A stretch of DNA of 8,278 nt, from NCBI GenBank assembly GCA_039208045.1, contig JBCCRH010000282.1, forward strand, positions 1 to 8,278, in the 5' to 3' direction. Shown here piece after piece: positions 1-5,902 of this stretch. The notes under the pieces were generated by a model, which saw only the letters and a list, made by a program, of their open reading frames with translations, had not been told where the DNA came from and ran no database searches. Made by a program: the position numbers and the translations under genes. This DNA comes from JBCCRH01 sp039208045. Its GTDB lineage: Bacteria; Bacteroidota; Bacteroidia; Chitinophagales; Saprospiraceae. Position 1 is the first letter of the stretch; every line of letters begins with the position of its first letter.

Positions 1-1812
1 ATCACAGTAAATGAAACCCCAGCAGTACCAAGCGTGAATCGATTGACTAGAGCCTCCTGTGTAGGTTCTACCTCTACGGTGAGCGTGCTTGATCCTGGTA
101 CCGGCTTGGAAATTAGCTGGGAAGTAGTAGCAGCGCCAGCAGGAGCGAGCTTTATGGCAGGAGATGTGCTGGATGCTAATGTAGATGGGCTAGACTATCG
201 CACTGATTTGGATGCCAATGGCATGCGCTTGCGTATCAAAGGTGCGATGAGTGTAGCTGTAGGTACCTACCAATTTAAAGCTAAGGCGATCAACTCAGCC
301 ACAGGCTGTGAAAGTGAGCTGACAACAGAAATACTTGAAATCAACATTTTTGCACAACCTACAGTGGATATTAGTGCTGATCCTGATGGGGACTTATGCT
401 TGGGCCAACTAGATGTGATGTACGATGCGACGATCACCTCTACAGATGGAGGCACTTATACCTACGATTGGTGCGCCTACAACTCCGGTGATGGCAGCGG
501 CACCTGCTTTGGTGGCTTTGATGACAACACCATCCAAATGCCGAAGCGGAGCTGGACAAGCAGCGCTGGGCCAAAGTCAGTGGGCGTGACAGTGATGAGT
601 GATGTACAGGGTTGTATGGCGACTGATTTATATAGCTTTGAGGTAGTAGCACCAACGATGCTAGCCTGCCCCGCAAATCAGACCGTCACGCTTATTACGG
701 ACGATGTGACTTTTGATTGTTTAGCGGAAGCGACCTTCAACAATCCTACAATCATACCGGGCCCTTGCGATCCGGTGATACTAACGATTTCAGTAGATGG
801 TGGTGCTCCCGAAACAGTGATAGCTGGTGAGCCATATACTGCCAGTTTTATGGAGTTAGGTATGTTCACCGTAACCTACGATTCAGAAGACGCGGTAGGC
901 AACACGAGCACGTGCAGCTTTGACATCAGTGTAGATGGCTTACCATGTGGTTTGGTGGATAATGGTGGCGTAGGTTGTAATACTAGCACTTCCATGTTTG
1001 ATCAAGATACGGAAACCTTCAGCCTCACTTCTGATTGTGCACCTAATACGATGCTATATACAGAAGACCAAACAGCTTTTGTCTTCACTGAATTGTGCGG
1101 TGATGGGGAGATTATAGCACAGGTGACAGGTATTAGTGGCACGGGCTTCGCAGGTGTCATGTTACGCGAGAGCGAAATGGCAGACGCCAAGAAAATGGCC
1201 TTAGGAACGAATACGGTTGATCGCCTGCGCAGAGAGGTACGCGTGATTGATGGCTATCCTTCTTCTGCGGCGGAGATTCTATCCCTGAATCAGTTCTGGA
1301 TACGGATCACCAGAAGTGGAGATGTATTTAGTGCTTTTGCTTCAACAGATGGTGTATTCTGGCAGCCTTACCTTTCTCAGGTGATCATCATGGGCGGCTG
1401 TATACGGGCAGGCTTGTATACCTATAGCGAAAAGGTAGGTAATCCGGTGACGGCTATTTTCACCGATGTTTCCATAACGGGCTTGGCTAGCCTGGCTAAC
1501 CTTGGAGCCCCGATAGCTATCGGGGTCCAAGGTTTAAGCGAAGGTTTAAGCCTGGAAAGCGAGGAAGGCCTTCGAATTTATCCGAACCCAACTAAGGGCG
1601 AGCTCAACGTAAACCTTTCTAACTTCTTTGGAGCGGCAGTAGATATCCGCATCTTCAACTCCGTTGGGCAGATCGTACAGCGCGAACAGCTTGAAGAGGT
1701 GCAAGTAGCGGTGGAACGTTTTGACGTAAGTCGCCTCAATGCAGGGATGTATAATGTGGTCGTGAAGGTAGGGGAGACGATTTGGACAGAGCGGGTGGTG
1801 ATTATGAAGTAG
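1..1812 (+). CDS. Large secreted surface protein with T9SS type A C-terminal sorting domain (5' end outside window)
   Basis: The frame is open to the left edge, so the GTG at 34 is only an internal codon; 603 C-terminal residues are visible. In visible numbering the order is: an Ig/PKD-like beta domain (about 1-119), a second PKD-like domain with several cysteines (about 120-217), a HYR-like domain opening with ACPANQTVT and containing VTYDSEDAVGNTSTCSF (about 218-312), a DUF1349/LamG-like beta-sandwich (about 327-493, with FAGVMLRES and a FSAFASTDGVFWQPY segment), a low-complexity linker (494-524), and a 79-residue C-terminal domain starting RIYPNPTKGELNV and ending in WTERVVIMK. YPNP-type terminal domains are the known signal for export by the type IX system, with cleavage and attachment at the cell surface. 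The role is probably adhesion or glycan binding (inference). No catalytic motif is visible. No clear terminator follows. Sorting domain is near certain; the inner domain names are pattern-based. Confidence 0.92.
   Translation: MTVNETPAVPSVNRLTRASCVGSTSTVSVLDPGTGLEISWEVVAAPAGASFMAGDVLDANVDGLDYRTDLDANGMRLRIKGAMSVAVGTYQFKAKAINSATGCESELTTEILEINIFAQPTVDISADPDGDLCLGQLDVMYDATITSTDGGTYTYDWCAYNSGDGSGTCFGGFDDNTIQMPKRSWTSSAGPKSVGVTVMSDVQGCMATDLYSFEVVAPTMLACPANQTVTLITDDVTFDCLAEATFNNPTIIPGPCDPVILTISVDGGAPETVIAGEPYTASFMELGMFTVTYDSEDAVGNTSTCSFDISVDGLPCGLVDNGGVGCNTSTSMFDQDTETFSLTSDCAPNTMLYTEDQTAFVFTELCGDGEIIAQVTGISGTGFAGVMLRESEMADAKKMALGTNTVDRLRREVRVIDGYPSSAAEILSLNQFWIRITRSGDVFSAFASTDGVFWQPYLSQVIIMGGCIRAGLYTYSEKVGNPVTAIFTDVSITGLASLANLGAPIAIGVQGLSEGLSLESEEGLRIYPNPTKGELNVNLSNFFGAAVDIRIFNSVGQIVQREQLEEVQVAVERFDVSRLNAGMYNVVVKVGETIWTERVVIMK
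1498..1534. repeat. 37-bp near-perfect palindrome inside the coding region
   Basis: Two 18-base arms are complementary apart from one extra G at 1507, centred on GATAGCTATC with flanking CCCC/GGGG. It encodes the linker just before the sorting domain (residues NLGAPIAIGVQG), where insertions would be tolerated. Palindromes with a CCCGATAGCTATCGGG core are, from memory, dispersed in many Bacteroidota genomes, so this may be a REP-like element that landed in frame. That origin is inference; the palindrome is directly visible. Confidence 0.8.
1529..1552 (+). repeat. Two 12-bp tandem repeats in the linker
   Basis: AAGGTTTAAGCG is followed at once by AAGGTTTAAGCC, encoding GLSE-GLSL in the linker of the surface protein. 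The first unit overlaps the right arm of the palindrome at 1498-1534, so the duplication probably arose by slippage beside it. Confidence 0.7.
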
Positions 1813-1860
1813 GCTTCGGCTTCGCTCAGCCTACCCTGGGGGCGCTCAGCCTGCGGCTGA
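1809..1860. repeat. Two adjacent hairpins overlapping the stop codon of the surface-protein gene
   Basis: The first hairpin pairs GTAGGCT (1809-1815) with AGCCTAC (1828-1834) and contains the TAG stop codon. The second pairs TCAGCC (1846-1851) with GGCTGA (1855-1860). Both contain the same 10-mer CGCTCAGCCT (1823-1832 and 1843-1852). Neither is followed by a T-run, so they are not standard intrinsic terminators. The CTTCG...CGCTCAGCC wording resembles dispersed intergenic elements common in Bacteroidota (recollection). They could protect the 3' end of the mRNA. Confidence 0.55.
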
Positions 1861-1933
1861 ATTAGCCTTGTCTAGCTGCATAGGGAGCGTGGGCGAAGTG
1901 GGCTGCGTAAGTGATAGGAGGTGTTGTTTGAAG

Positions 1934-1946
1934 CCGCCTCAGGCGG
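1934..1946. repeat. Short perfect hairpin CCGCC-TCA-GGCGG
   Basis: A 5-bp GC stem with a 3-base loop. The core CGCCTCAGGCG is the reverse complement of the core of the hairpin at 5380-5394 (CGCCTGAGGCG), which lies upstream of the receiver gene. The two may be copies of one small dispersed palindrome, but at this length chance is possible. Confidence 0.45.
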
Positions 1947-1966
1947 AAGAGTGCCGGATAGCACGA

Positions 1967-2008
1967 CCCCCACAGTTGGCTTTGGCTATGCTTAGCCAAC
2001 TGTGGGGG
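1967..2008. repeat. Perfect 15-bp inverted repeat upstream of the hybrid-regulator gene
   Basis: CCCCCACAGTTGGCT (1967-1981) pairs exactly with AGCCAACTGTGGGGG (1994-2008) around a 12-base loop. The left arm contains TTGGCT twice in tandem, so an alternative pairing of TTGGCTA (1982-1988) with TAGCCAA (1993-1999) is possible, with the first TTGGCT bulged out. There is no T-run on either strand, which argues against a normal terminator. It lies 72 bp before the regulator start codon, so it could insulate the gene from upstream transcription, bind a protein dimer, or be a dispersed palindrome. No promoter with a full -7 consensus is visible between it and the gene; TACCTTG at 2050-2056 is a weak candidate. 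Confidence 0.75.
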
Positions 2009-2080
2009 ATACGCCCAAAAAGTGACCCGTAAATATCCAGAAAAGTCCTTACCTTGCTGGCTGCACCGAAAATAAAGCGA

Positions 2081-4039
2081 ATGGCAGCCAAGATATTAGT
2101 TGTAGATGATGAACCCCAATTTGAGCGCCTCATTCTTCAGCGGTTTCGCAAGCGGATTAGAGCGGGGGAATATGCCTTCTCGTTTGCTCAAAATGGGCAG
2201 GAGGCTTTAGATAAGGTGGCGGCGGAAGGGCCATTTGATATGGTGCTTTCTGATATTAATATGCCGGTGATGGATGGGCTGACGCTGATTGCTCGCCTGA
2301 AGGAAGCGTACCCTCTGCTCAAGACGGTGATTGTGTCTGCGTATGGGGATATGAAAAATATCCGTACGGCGATGAGTCGCGGGGCGTTCGATTTTGTGAC
2401 GAAGCCGATTGAGTTTACGGACTTACAGGCGACGATGGAAAAGACGCTGGAGGAAGCGGCGATGATTAAAGAAGCGGCGCAGGCGCGGGAATTGGCGGCT
2501 AGTAATGAGCGGCTGCAAGCGCTGGATCGTTTGAAGACCCAGTTTTTTACCAACATATCTCACGAATTTCGTACGCCTTTGACGGTTATTTCGGGTATGG
2601 CTGAGCAGATAGAGCTGTATCCCGACCGCTGGCTGGGCAAGGGCCTGAATATGATTAAGCGAAATACCGGTAGCTTACTGGATTTGGTCAATCAAATTCT
2701 GGATTTGCGGAAGCTAGAGACCGGTAATATGAGCCTGAAACTCATACAGGCAGATGTAATAGCCTATCTCAACTATCTGTGTGAAACCTTTCAGTATTTT
2801 GCAGAAACTCGCGATATCAAGCTACACTTCATAGCGAATCCTACTACGCTAGAAATGGATTTTGATCAGGAAAAATTACTGCGTATTTTTTCTAATCTGG
2901 TGGATAATGCCATTAAATATACTCCGGAGGGAGGGAACGTCTATGTGTTGGTAGATCGTGTGGAAAATCAGCTGCAGCTAAAAGTACGGGATACGGGGCA
3001 TGGGATTGCAGCGGAGCAAGTGGAGCAGGTGTTTAATCGCTTTTTTACTAGTGCTGATGCGGATGGAAGTGAGCAGAAAGGTACAGGGATAGGCCTATCG
3101 CTAGTACACGAGCTAGTGAAATTGTTGGAGGGGAGCATTGAAGTGGGCAGTATAGTGGGAGAGGGGACTACCTTTAAGGTATTATTACCGATCAGAAATA
3201 CAGCACCCAAGCAGCTTATCGATCAGGAGCTTTCCAATAAAGGGCCACAGCTAAATGAAAGTAGCCTCACCCTACCCACCATTACTGCTGGTGATACCGA
3301 ACTACCTCGGGTATTGGTCGTAGAAGATAATCCGGATGTTGCACAGTATATACTGGCTTGTTTGGAAGGACACTATCAGCTCGATCGGGCGGCGGATGGG
3401 CAAGAAGGCATCGAAAAGGCATTGGAAGAAATTCCGGATTTGATTGTGAGTGATGTGATGATGCCGCGAAAAGATGGCTTGGAATTGTGCCAAACTTTAA
3501 AAGCAGACGAGCGTACTAGCCACATTCCTATTGTGTTGCTTACCGCAAAAGCAGATATTGAAAGCCGCCTTGCTGGCTTGGAAAAGGGCGCTGATGCGTA
3601 CTTGGCAAAGCCTTTTGATCGGAAAGAGCTATTGGTGCGTTTGGAAAAGCTTATTGAGCTGCGCGAGCGCATGCAAGCAAGGTATAGCAGTGGTGCCTTC
3701 AGCGAAGCAGAAGAAGCACCACCTGAAGATCCTTTTGTAGTGAAACTAAAAGCAGCCATCAACGAAAATATAGATGACGAAAATTTTGGGGTGCTAGAAT
3801 TATGCAGCGCCCTAGCGCTAAGCCGAACACAGCTGCACCGAAAGGTAAAGGCACTCACGGGCCGCTCTACTTCTAATTTTGTTCGCATTATCCGTTTAGC
3901 GAAAGCGAAAGAGCTGCTGCGCACTTCTGATCTCAATATCTCCCAGGTAGCCTACGAAGTAGGGTTTAGAGACCCGAAGTATTTCTCCCGAACCTTCGCC
4001 CAAGAATATGGCGAATCGCCCAATCAATTCCGGAAATAG
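2081..4039 (+). CDS. Cytosolic hybrid two-component regulator, REC-HisKA-HATPase-REC-HTH_AraC
   Basis: Encodes 652 residues, starting at the ATG at 2081 (MAAKILVVDDEP), the normal start of a receiver fold; a TTG 27 bp upstream is less likely. Domains: REC1 at 4-117 with D9/D10, phosphoacceptor D58, S86 and K108; a helical linker at 118-152; HisKA with H161 in HEFRTPL; HATPase with N-box N272/N276, G1 DTGHGIA (304-310), F-box 318-322 and G2 GTGIGLS (334-340); REC2 at 410-525 with E415/D416, D458, T488 and K510; and an AraC-type double helix-turn-helix at 555-652 ending YFSRTFAQEYGESPNQFRK. All phosphotransfer residues are present. There is no signal peptide, membrane segment or periplasmic sensor, unlike the usual Bacteroidota hybrid systems. 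The signal probably arrives as phosphate on REC1 (inference), with transcription as the output. Module A of the repeated promoter begins 7 bp after the stop codon. Confidence 0.95.
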   Translation: MAAKILVVDDEPQFERLILQRFRKRIRAGEYAFSFAQNGQEALDKVAAEGPFDMVLSDINMPVMDGLTLIARLKEAYPLLKTVIVSAYGDMKNIRTAMSRGAFDFVTKPIEFTDLQATMEKTLEEAAMIKEAAQARELAASNERLQALDRLKTQFFTNISHEFRTPLTVISGMAEQIELYPDRWLGKGLNMIKRNTGSLLDLVNQILDLRKLETGNMSLKLIQADVIAYLNYLCETFQYFAETRDIKLHFIANPTTLEMDFDQEKLLRIFSNLVDNAIKYTPEGGNVYVLVDRVENQLQLKVRDTGHGIAAEQVEQVFNRFFTSADADGSEQKGTGIGLSLVHELVKLLEGSIEVGSIVGEGTTFKVLLPIRNTAPKQLIDQELSNKGPQLNESSLTLPTITAGDTELPRVLVVEDNPDVAQYILACLEGHYQLDRAADGQEGIEKALEEIPDLIVSDVMMPRKDGLELCQTLKADERTSHIPIVLLTAKADIESRLAGLEKGADAYLAKPFDRKELLVRLEKLIELRERMQARYSSGAFSEAEEAPPEDPFVVKLKAAINENIDDENFGVLELCSALALSRTQLHRKVKALTGRSTSNFVRIIRLAKAKELLRTSDLNISQVAYEVGFRDPKYFSRTFAQEYGESPNQFRK

Positions 4040-4045
4040 ACTTTT

Positions 4046-4110
4046 GAAACATAAGTCCACCCTTTTGGAACATTAGCCATCGCAGGCACACTCAGGCAAT
4101 CCGATATTTG
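4046..4110 (+). promoter_or_regulatory. Repeated promoter module, copy A
   Basis: GAAACA (4046-4051) and GGAACA (4067-4072) are 21 bp apart, with TCCACCCTTTT between them. A TTTG (4107-4110, context GATATTTG) begins exactly 40 bp after the second half-site starts, as in copies B and C. The known Bacteroidota -7 element is TAnnTTTG. This copy faces a terminator only ~75 bp away and no gene, so it would make a short RNA. The distal half-site is the least conserved of the three copies. Confidence 0.65.
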
Positions 4111-4116
4111 TAATAG

Positions 4117-4184
4117 AAACTAACAGATATTGAATCGGTCTTTGATTGTGCCTCTTCCGCTTTTTTTGGGAGAGGCTTTTTCTT
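4117..4184 (+). ncRNA. Candidate ~70-nt small RNA between promoter copy A and a terminator
   Basis: If the TTTG at 4107-4110 is a working -7 element, transcription would start near 4116-4118 and end at the strong terminator at 4150-4184, giving about 70 nt with no open reading frame of note. The 5' part is A/T-rich and looks unstructured; the 3' half is the terminator hairpin. The start is estimated and no known RNA family was recognised. The alternative is that the terminator serves only the hybrid-regulator mRNA. Confidence 0.35.
4150..4184 (+). terminator. Rho-independent terminator after the hybrid-regulator gene
   Basis: GCCTCTTCC (4150-4158) pairs with GGGAGAGGC (4168-4176), 9 bp including one G-U, around a 9-base loop, followed by TTTTTCTT. 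It ends the regulator mRNA and any transcript from copy A, and separates both from the kinase gene. Confidence 0.88.
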
Positions 4185-4198
4185 AAAAACACCAGGGT

Positions 4199-4263
4199 GG
4201 AACAATATTCCACCTTTTCGGAACAATAGTAGCCCCATGGACACCCATAACACCAGAACTTTG
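4199..4263 (+). promoter_or_regulatory. Repeated promoter module, copy B, driving the histidine kinase gene
   Basis: GGAACA at 4199-4204 and again at 4220-4225 (21 bp apart), with TTCCACCTTTTC between. TTTG at 4260-4263 (context GAACTTTG) begins 40 bp after the second half-site. The TGGAA...TTCCA pair at 4198-4212 also forms an inverted repeat. Transcription would start near 4270, placing the ATG at 4300 about 30 bp downstream and leaving the ATG at 4237 outside the message. Confidence 0.68.
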
Positions 4264-4299
4264 CACTACAAATGGCCTAATTATATTCTGAATGCAATA

Positions 4300-5259
4300 A
4301 TGTCTATACAGTGGATCATATCGGTGGTAGTAGGAGGACTTGGTGCAGTCTTTATTTTTCGACAAATGAAATGGAGCAATACACATGCAGAGAAGCTGGA
4401 GCAGCAAGAGTTGGAGCTACAGCGCAAAGACGAGGAAATACGAGTTACTAAACAGCAGCTAATGGCGCAAGATCAGCTAGCTACCATGGGGCGATTGATT
4501 GCTGGGATTGCACACGAAATAAAGAATCCACTGAATTTTGTAACTAATTTTTCGGAACTGTCGATTGAATTATCGGAAGAGCTACAAGCGGGTTTAGAAA
4601 AATATCGACAGCGCTTGGGAGAAGTAGCTTTTCGAGAATTGCAGGAGCTAGTAGAAGATATTCGTCAAAATGCGATTGATACGAATAAGAATGGTCAGCG
4701 GGCGAGCAATATTGTACGCAGTATGATGGATCATACGCGAGGCACGCAATCAGGTTTGAAACCGATTGCGTTGAATGCCCTGCTGGATGAGAATATAAAG
4801 CTGGCTTATCATGGCTACAAAGCGATGGATCCTCAATTCACTGTGCGTATAGAGCGTATTTATGCACCGTATTTACCAGAAGTGGAGGCCTATGTAGCGG
4901 AGCTGGGGCGTGTACTTCTTAATATATTGAATAACGCTTGTGATGCCGTCCAAGAACGGCGCAAGCAGTTGGGAGAACGTTTTGAACCGCAAATCAGCCT
5001 ACGAACGGTGTGTGAGGGGGAAATGGTGAAAATAGAGATATGGGATAATGGGATAGGGATTGCACCTGATGTACTCGAAAATATATTTAAGCCCTTTTTT
5101 ACTACCAAGCCGGTGAGTAGTGGTAATACGGGCCTAGGGCTGGCTATAAGCCGAGAGATTATTGAGGAGCAGCACGGAGGGCAGCTCTTGGTAGAGAGTA
5201 AATGGAACGAATACACTTGTTTTACGATACTGTTGCCGATAGTGAGTCACACTCCCTAA
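4300..5259 (+). CDS. Membrane-anchored sensor histidine kinase
   Basis: Encodes 319 residues from the ATG at 4300 (MSIQWIISVVVGG). One N-terminal membrane helix (about 3-20) is followed by a charged coiled-coil (about 25-58), then the dimerisation/phosphoacceptor domain with H72 in IAHEIKNPLNFV and a long helical insert (about 85-145), and the catalytic domain with N-box N208-N212, G1 DNGIGI (249-254), F-box FKPFF (263-267) and G2 NTGLGLA (276-282). It has no extracellular sensor domain and no receiver, so it needs a partner: the receiver at 5438-5797 or REC1 of the hybrid are the closest candidates (inference). An in-frame ATG at 4237 would add 21 residues, but it lies upstream of the predicted -7 element, so the shorter form is preferred. 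It is framed by terminators, so it is probably a single-gene transcript under copy B. Confidence 0.93.
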   Translation: MSIQWIISVVVGGLGAVFIFRQMKWSNTHAEKLEQQELELQRKDEEIRVTKQQLMAQDQLATMGRLIAGIAHEIKNPLNFVTNFSELSIELSEELQAGLEKYRQRLGEVAFRELQELVEDIRQNAIDTNKNGQRASNIVRSMMDHTRGTQSGLKPIALNALLDENIKLAYHGYKAMDPQFTVRIERIYAPYLPEVEAYVAELGRVLLNILNNACDAVQERRKQLGERFEPQISLRTVCEGEMVKIEIWDNGIGIAPDVLENIFKPFFTTKPVSSGNTGLGLAISREIIEEQHGGQLLVESKWNEYTCFTILLPIVSHTP

Positions 5260-5323
5260 TTGGCAATGACTTGCAATAATTGAATACTGGTTGAGATTAG
5301 CATATTTTAGGGAAATTTAGCAA

Positions 5324-5350
5324 GGAGAGGTTCGCCTCTCCCTTTTTATT
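5324..5350 (+). terminator. Rho-independent terminator after the histidine kinase gene
   Basis: GGAGAGG (5324-5330), a TTCG tetraloop and CCTCTCC (5335-5341), followed by CTTTTTATT. A compact, very stable hairpin with a T-run, 65 bp after the kinase stop codon. Confidence 0.92.
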
Positions 5351-5367
5351 CCCACAAAAAATCATTT

Positions 5368-5375
5368 TACATTTG
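5368..5375 (+). promoter_or_regulatory. Candidate -7 promoter element of the receiver gene
   Basis: TACATTTG matches the Bacteroidota -7 consensus TAnnTTTG exactly and lies between the kinase terminator and the receiver gene. A second TTTG at 5413-5416 could serve instead and would give a shorter leader. Neither carries the GGAACA half-sites, so this gene seems to be controlled differently from the three module copies. Confidence 0.5.
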
Positions 5376-5379
5376 TTTT

Positions 5380-5394
5380 TTCGCCTGAGGCGAA
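5380..5394. repeat. Hairpin TTCGCC-TGA-GGCGAA upstream of the receiver gene
   Basis: A perfect 6-bp stem with a 3-base loop. If the promoter at 5368-5375 is used, this would be the very 5' end of the mRNA, where a hairpin can stabilise the message. The core is shared, reverse-complemented, with the hairpin at 1934-1946. Confidence 0.45.
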
Positions 5395-5437
5395 CCATAG
5401 CACATAATCCAATTTGTACATATCCTAATCCCATTTC

Positions 5438-5797
5438 ATGAAAATTTTAATTGTTGATGATGAAAAAGATGTTCAACGCTTGTTTGAACAACGCTTTCGC
5501 CGAGAGCGAAAAAAAGGACAAGTAGAGCTGTTTTTTGCCTTTTCAGGCCGCGAAGCGGTAGACTTCTTGGAGCAAGGCGGGGAGGAGCTCACGATGATCC
5601 TATCGGATATTAATATGCCTAATATGGATGGCTTGGAACTACTCGAATTTGTTCGTTCTAAGTTTACTAAGCTGAAAGTATTTATGATTACCGCCTATGG
5701 CGATGAGTCAAATAAAAAGCGAGCCATCGACCTCGGCGCTAATGACTACCTGATGAAACCCATCAATTTTAAGCATCTAAAAGAAAAGATTTTTTAG
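5438..5797 (+). CDS. Stand-alone CheY-like response regulator receiver protein
   Basis: Encodes 119 residues, a single receiver domain and nothing else. Key residues are present: acidic pair D7/D8 (IVDDEK), phosphoacceptor D57 in LSDINMPNMDG, T85 in MITAYGD and K107 in LMKPINF. It closely matches REC1 of the hybrid protein, sharing KIL(I/V)VDDE, QRFR, LSDINMP.MDGL, AYGD and KPI.F, so the two are probably paralogues recognised by the same kinase. With no output domain it is likely a phosphate shuttle, or a decoy that drains phosphate from a kinase (inference). It starts at ATG 5438, which opens directly into the first beta strand. No terminator is visible before promoter copy C 31 bp downstream, so some readthrough to 6202 is possible. 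Confidence 0.93.
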   Translation: MKILIVDDEKDVQRLFEQRFRRERKKGQVELFFAFSGREAVDFLEQGGEELTMILSDINMPNMDGLELLEFVRSKFTKLKVFMITAYGDESNKKRAIDLGANDYLMKPINFKHLKEKIF

Positions 5798-5828
5798 TGC
5801 TGCAAAAAGTCACCAAAAAAAGCGAGTT

Positions 5829-5893
5829 GGAACAAAATTCCACCCTTTTGGAACAATAGTGCAAAAAGCACTTCCCTATTTCCCGCACCTTTG
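5829..5893 (+). promoter_or_regulatory. Repeated promoter module, copy C, upstream of a non-coding region
   Basis: GGAACA at 5829-5834 and 5850-5855 (21 bp apart), with TTCCACCCTTTT between. TTTG at 5890-5893 (context CACCTTTG) begins 40 bp after the second half-site. It is the best-conserved copy: GGAACAATAGT is identical to copy B, and TCCACCCTTTTGGAACA is identical to copy A. A small GTGC-AAAAA-GCAC inverted repeat (5859-5871) lies between the half-sites and the -7 element. The transcript would start near 5900, directly before the G-less tract. Confidence 0.68.
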
Positions 5894-5902
5894 TACTGTA
5901 AG

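Noticed and set aside
1967..2008. Rho-independent terminator for the surface-protein gene
   Set aside because: The stem is strong but no T-run follows on either strand, and it lies 155 bp after the stop codon.
2054..2080. TTG start at 2054 for the hybrid regulator
   Set aside because: The ATG at 2081 places the receiver fold at the expected position; the nine extra residues add no recognisable feature.
4067..4233. Sigma-54 type -24/-12 promoter reading of the GGAACA...GC sequences
   Set aside because: The spacing from GG to the next GC differs among the three copies (10, 9 and 7 bases), while the distance to TTTG is constant at 40.
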